Part shown: positions 4,681 through 6,755 of the stretch, one piece after another | Numbering within the stretch: the stretch's first letter is position 1 | Layout: each line of letters begins with the position of its first letter | Assembly: GCA_937911965.1 (NCBI GenBank) | Contig: CALDPL010000499.1 | Coordinates: 1-6,755, forward strand | Source: an uncultured Allomuricauda sp. | GTDB lineage: Bacteria > Bacteroidota > Bacteroidia > Flavobacteriales > Flavobacteriaceae | Reading direction: 5' to 3' | DNA length: 6,755 bases | The notes under the pieces: generated by a model | Databases searched by the model: none | What the model saw: only the letters and a program-made list of their open reading frames with translations | What the model was told of the DNA's origin: nothing | Program-made: the position numbers and the translations under genes

Positions 4681-5554
4681 AATACGGCACCTACCATCCC
4701 TTTTGTGGACGACGTCCAAGGAATGGATGGCCGACAACCCTTTTCGACTCAGTGCCATCACGGCCTATTATGCTGTATTGTCCTTACCTGCCCTTTTGGT
4801 CATCATATTGAATGTGGTCGGCAATATCTGGGGCCCGGATGTGGTTCAGGGACAAATGACCGATGAGTTTTCCACGGCATTGGGCCAAGACGTGGCCATG
4901 GCCATAGAAGGTATGATCACCGAGGCACAGGACAAGAAAAAGAATACCATATCAACCATAATTGGGATCGGGACCCTGGTCTTCGGGGCCACCGGGGTGT
5001 TCTACCACCTCAAGGTTTCCTTGAACCAAATTTGGTCCATTCGACCTGATCCCAAGGCGCACCTGAGAAAACTGTTGATCGACAGGGCCCGGAGTTTCGC
5101 CTTTGTCCTGGTCATCGGGTTTTTATTGTTGATCAGCTTCATCCTGACCACGCTCATAACCGCCCTGAGTGGTTTTATTACCTCCTATTTGCCCGATATG
5201 ATGATCTACCTGGCCTATACCGTTGACTTTGTGATGTCCATTGGGATCATTTCCATCTTGTTCGCTTTGATGTTCAAATACCTTCCCGATGCCCAGATCC
5301 GTTGGAAAACCGTTTGGATAGGTGCCCTGTTGACCGCATTTCTTTTTGTTCTGGGCAAGCTGTTGCTCAGTCTATACTTTGCCCAAATGGAACCGGGTTC
5401 GGCCTATGGTGCCGCGCGAAGCATCGTTTTGATCTTGCTTTGGGTGTCCTACTCCTGCCTGATTCTTTTCTTCGGTGCCGAGTTTGTCAAAGTTTTTGCA
5501 AAGCGTTATGGTCATGGGATCCAACCCAAGGATATTGCCTTTAAGGTCGAATGA
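4661..5554 (+). CDS. yihY: BrkB/YihY-family inner-membrane protein, complete
   Basis: This 297-residue protein belongs to the YihY/BrkB (UPF0761) family of polytopic membrane proteins of uncertain biochemical role; the old ribonuclease BN name was an error. Visible membrane segments are at about 33-56 (SAITAYYAVLSLPALLVIIL, the conserved A..AYY..LSL.P signature), 96-114, 135-160, 181-207, 217-240 and 253-276. Conserved family marks include the amphipathic VFYHLKVSLNQIW (113-125), GSAYGAARSIVLILLWVSYS (246-265) and the terminal FFGAEFVKVFA (270-280). The first 30 residues are cytoplasmic and basic. The length is normal for the family and no defect is visible. ATG 4661 is chosen because the family's N-terminus fits there; it overlaps the start-less frame upstream by 20 bases. 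Confidence 0.9.
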   Translation: MEEERFRIRHLPSLLWTTSKEWMADNPFRLSAITAYYAVLSLPALLVIILNVVGNIWGPDVVQGQMTDEFSTALGQDVAMAIEGMITEAQDKKKNTISTIIGIGTLVFGATGVFYHLKVSLNQIWSIRPDPKAHLRKLLIDRARSFAFVLVIGFLLLISFILTTLITALSGFITSYLPDMMIYLAYTVDFVMSIGIISILFALMFKYLPDAQIRWKTVWIGALLTAFLFVLGKLLLSLYFAQMEPGSAYGAARSIVLILLWVSYSCLILFFGAEFVKVFAKRYGHGIQPKDIAFKVE

Positions 5555-5602
5555 TTTGGCCATGCCTTGACCTTGTACCCCAAGTTCGAAGCAATTTTTT
5601 TT
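5543..5602 (+). terminator. Possible terminator region after yihY
   Basis: AAGGTC (5543-5548) and GACCTT (5569-5574) form an inverted repeat spanning the stop codon, with a small GGC/GCC stem inside. A run of eight T (5595-5602) follows about 20 bases later. The distance is too great for a canonical intrinsic terminator, so this is only a weak suggestion. Confidence 0.25.
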
Positions 5603-5619
5603 AATCCATTCTTGAAATT

Positions 5620-5884
5620 ATGGCGATTTGCCAATTGAAAATAAATCTTAAATCAGACCTAAAAAAAGTACCAAATAATTTGCGAAACCGAATGATTGCA
5701 TTTATATTCGCAACCGTATGTTTGCACGTTGAGGACCGGATAACTTTTTTCAACCGATGGCACACTAGAGAAAATGGGATTATTTGTCCCGGCAACCAAA
5801 GATGCATTGACAATGAAGCCATTGTCGGACCTGTTGAACGGTATTGAGCATCCCAGGATATCGATAAAGTGCGAATCGATATAA
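5620..5884 (+). pseudogene. Possible frameshifted small gene, unknown
   Basis: Starting with ATG 5620, one frame gives a basic N-terminus and a short hydrophobic stretch (MIAFIFATVCLHV), ending in EDRITFF at a T6 run (5745-5750). Removing one T joins it to the frame STDGTLEKMGLFVPATKD, then MKPLSDLLNGIEHPRI, ending at TAA 5882-5884. That second half uses the organism's preferred codons and looks more like protein than the other frames. I recognise no family. It may be a decayed gene; a chance combination of open frames in a 412-bp gap is equally possible. The rest of the gap (5885-5966) is AT-rich and shows neither a clear promoter nor a gene. Confidence 0.25.
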
Positions 5885-5966
5885 CGGAATAACAGGAAAG
5901 AGAAGTCCAATACCATCCAAAAACTGGTGATATTGAAAAAAAAGAAGTACATCAAATCCCAATAGA

Positions 5967-6398
5967 ATGGAAAAAAACAATCTTGTTGTAGAACGCCTTT
6001 TCAAAGCGGACAGAAAGCTGGTTTGGCGGGCCATAACCGAAAAGGAACTCATGAAACAATGGTATTTCGACCTGGAGGAGTTCCATGCCGTTGTTGGATT
6101 CAAGTTTGAGTTCATGGGCGGGGAACCAAACGGAAAACAATGGAAACATTTATGTGAGGTAACGGAGGTCATCCCCCAAAGCAAACTCACCTATTCATGG
6201 AAATATGAAGGCTATGGGGGAATTTCCCATGTCACCTTTGAACTATTTGACCAGGGGGAGAACACAAGGTTGAAACTGACCCACACCGGAATCGAAAGTT
6301 TCCCGGCTGGCATCCCCGAACTTGCCGTTCACAACTTTGAACAGGGGTGGGACCATATCATCAACATTTCACTGAAGGAATTCTTGGAAAAACAATAA
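5967..6398 (+). CDS. SRPBCC/AHSA1-family protein, complete
   Basis: This 143-residue protein has the helix-grip SRPBCC fold of the AHSA1 (Aha1-like START) family, which binds small hydrophobic ligands or acts on partners; individual members are mostly uncharacterised. Family marks: VVERLFKADRKLVWRAITEK (7-26), ELMKQWYFD (27-35), GFKFEFMGG (44-52), HLCEVTEVIP (61-70), YSWKYEG (76-82), VTFELFDQGENTRLKLTHTG (89-108) and the C-terminal helix with WDHIINISLKEFL (128-140). It is predicted cytoplasmic, with no signal peptide. ATG 5967 fits the family's N-terminus. It is followed after four bases by another SRPBCC gene, so both are probably co-transcribed. The ligand is unknown. Confidence 0.9.
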   Translation: MEKNNLVVERLFKADRKLVWRAITEKELMKQWYFDLEEFHAVVGFKFEFMGGEPNGKQWKHLCEVTEVIPQSKLTYSWKYEGYGGISHVTFELFDQGENTRLKLTHTGIESFPAGIPELAVHNFEQGWDHIINISLKEFLEKQ

Positions 6399-6402
6399 GA
6401 TC

Positions 6403-6755
6403 ATGAAGCAAGGTTTAGTATACAATTTCACAGTTGACAAGGAAAACAAAACCATACACATAGTGCGTGAATTTGCCGCAAACCTCGAATTGGTGTGGCG
6501 GGCATGGACAACTGCCGAACTGTTGGACCAATGGTGGGGCCCCGAACCTTGGAGGGCCGAAACCAAGACCCTGGATTTTCGGGTAGGTGGACTTTGGCAC
6601 TACGCCATGTTTGCCCCGAAGGTGAAAGACATTGGAGCCGGGCGGATTTTCTGGCCATCAAGGAGAAAAGTTCATTTACAAGCAAGAATGGGTTTTGCGA
6701 TGAAAACGGCACCCTAAACCCCGGGTTTCCCCAAAATTCTTGGGAGAACAATTTT
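6403..6755 (+). pseudogene. Second SRPBCC/AHSA1 gene, frameshifted, 3' end outside window
   Basis: The N-terminal half is a typical AHSA1 protein: VYNFTVDKENKTIHIVREFA (6-25), NLELVWRAWTTAELLDQWWG (27-46), and KTLDFRVGGLWHYAMF (55-70). After MF the first frame gives nonsense to a TAA at 6715-6717. The frame one base earlier continues the family perfectly from 6618: EGERHWSRADFLAIKEK, then SSFTSKNGFCDENG and NPGFPQNSWENNF, open to the window end. Restoring one G in TTTG-CCCC (6610-6617) would give MFGPEGERHW and a continuous protein. A one-base deletion in this gene, or a base-calling error at the C run, explains it. The full family length is about 155-165 residues, so the end is missing only because the window stops. 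It forms a tandem pair with the gene ending at 6398. Confidence 0.85.

Noticed and set aside
4423..4761. 112-codon minus-strand frame
   Set aside because: It is antisense to the start of yihY and to the start-less plus-strand frame; no family content.
5659..6190. Minus-strand frames of 98 and 136 codons
   Set aside because: The right part is antisense to the SRPBCC gene, and the rest is Phe-rich antisense of A-rich DNA without domain signs.
6428..6751. 107-codon minus-strand frame
   Set aside because: Shadow of the second SRPBCC gene, which is supported in both of its frame segments.

Overview
The window looks like accessory DNA from a Bacteroidota chromosome, most likely a member of the Flavobacteriaceae. 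The reasons are a TAnnTTTG-type promoter box in front of the one intact operon (TATATTTG, 1909-1916), little use of Shine-Dalgarno sites, heavy use of TTG for leucine, AT-rich spacers, and proteins (HipA, AbiEii-like, BrkB/YihY, AHSA1-type SRPBCC) whose wording resembles flavobacterial homologues. The genus cannot be told from this sequence.

Left part (1-1870) is mostly gene debris. It opens with the 3' end of one hipA-like gene (1-294). That gene's stop codon directly abuts the broken N-terminal part of a ParB-like gene on the minus strand (about 295-489). A roughly 520-bp AT-rich stretch follows with one good hairpin but no gene. Next is an AbiEii-type nucleotidyltransferase toxin that has lost its catalytic N-terminus, carries a frameshift near 1088-1094 and lacks its usual tail (1011-1702). 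Behind it, on the minus strand, lies an orphan C-terminal fragment of an unknown protein (1691-1870).

The centre (1871-3474) is the only clearly complete toxin-antitoxin system: hipB (1938-2201) and hipA (2203-3474), separated by one base. Its promoter is embedded in a repeat cluster that is probably the HipB operator: an 18-bp near-identical direct repeat 41 bp apart, and three copies of an 8-mer. HipA keeps every kinase residue that can be checked by eye.

Region 3475-4660 is a second scrapyard: a hairpin behind hipA, the last 43 codons of an S41 peptidase gene (minus strand), a strong hairpin that also resembles a tRNA 3' end, a cluster of TGGTAA-N2-TTT-N5-GGAA repeats that resembles an IS21-family terminus, a small unrecognised gene (4036-4257), a compound stem-loop, and an open frame without a start codon that runs into the next gene.

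The right part is more ordinary chromosome: a complete BrkB/YihY-family membrane protein (4661-5554), a possible frameshifted relic (5620-5884), and two tandem AHSA1/SRPBCC genes. The second of these carries a one-base frameshift at about 6613-6617 and runs off the window.

I did not find a convincing new multi-gene system. The most unusual elements are the hipBA operator layout, the exact hipA/parB junction, the IS21-like repeat end and the concentration of broken defence and mobility genes around an intact hipBA.
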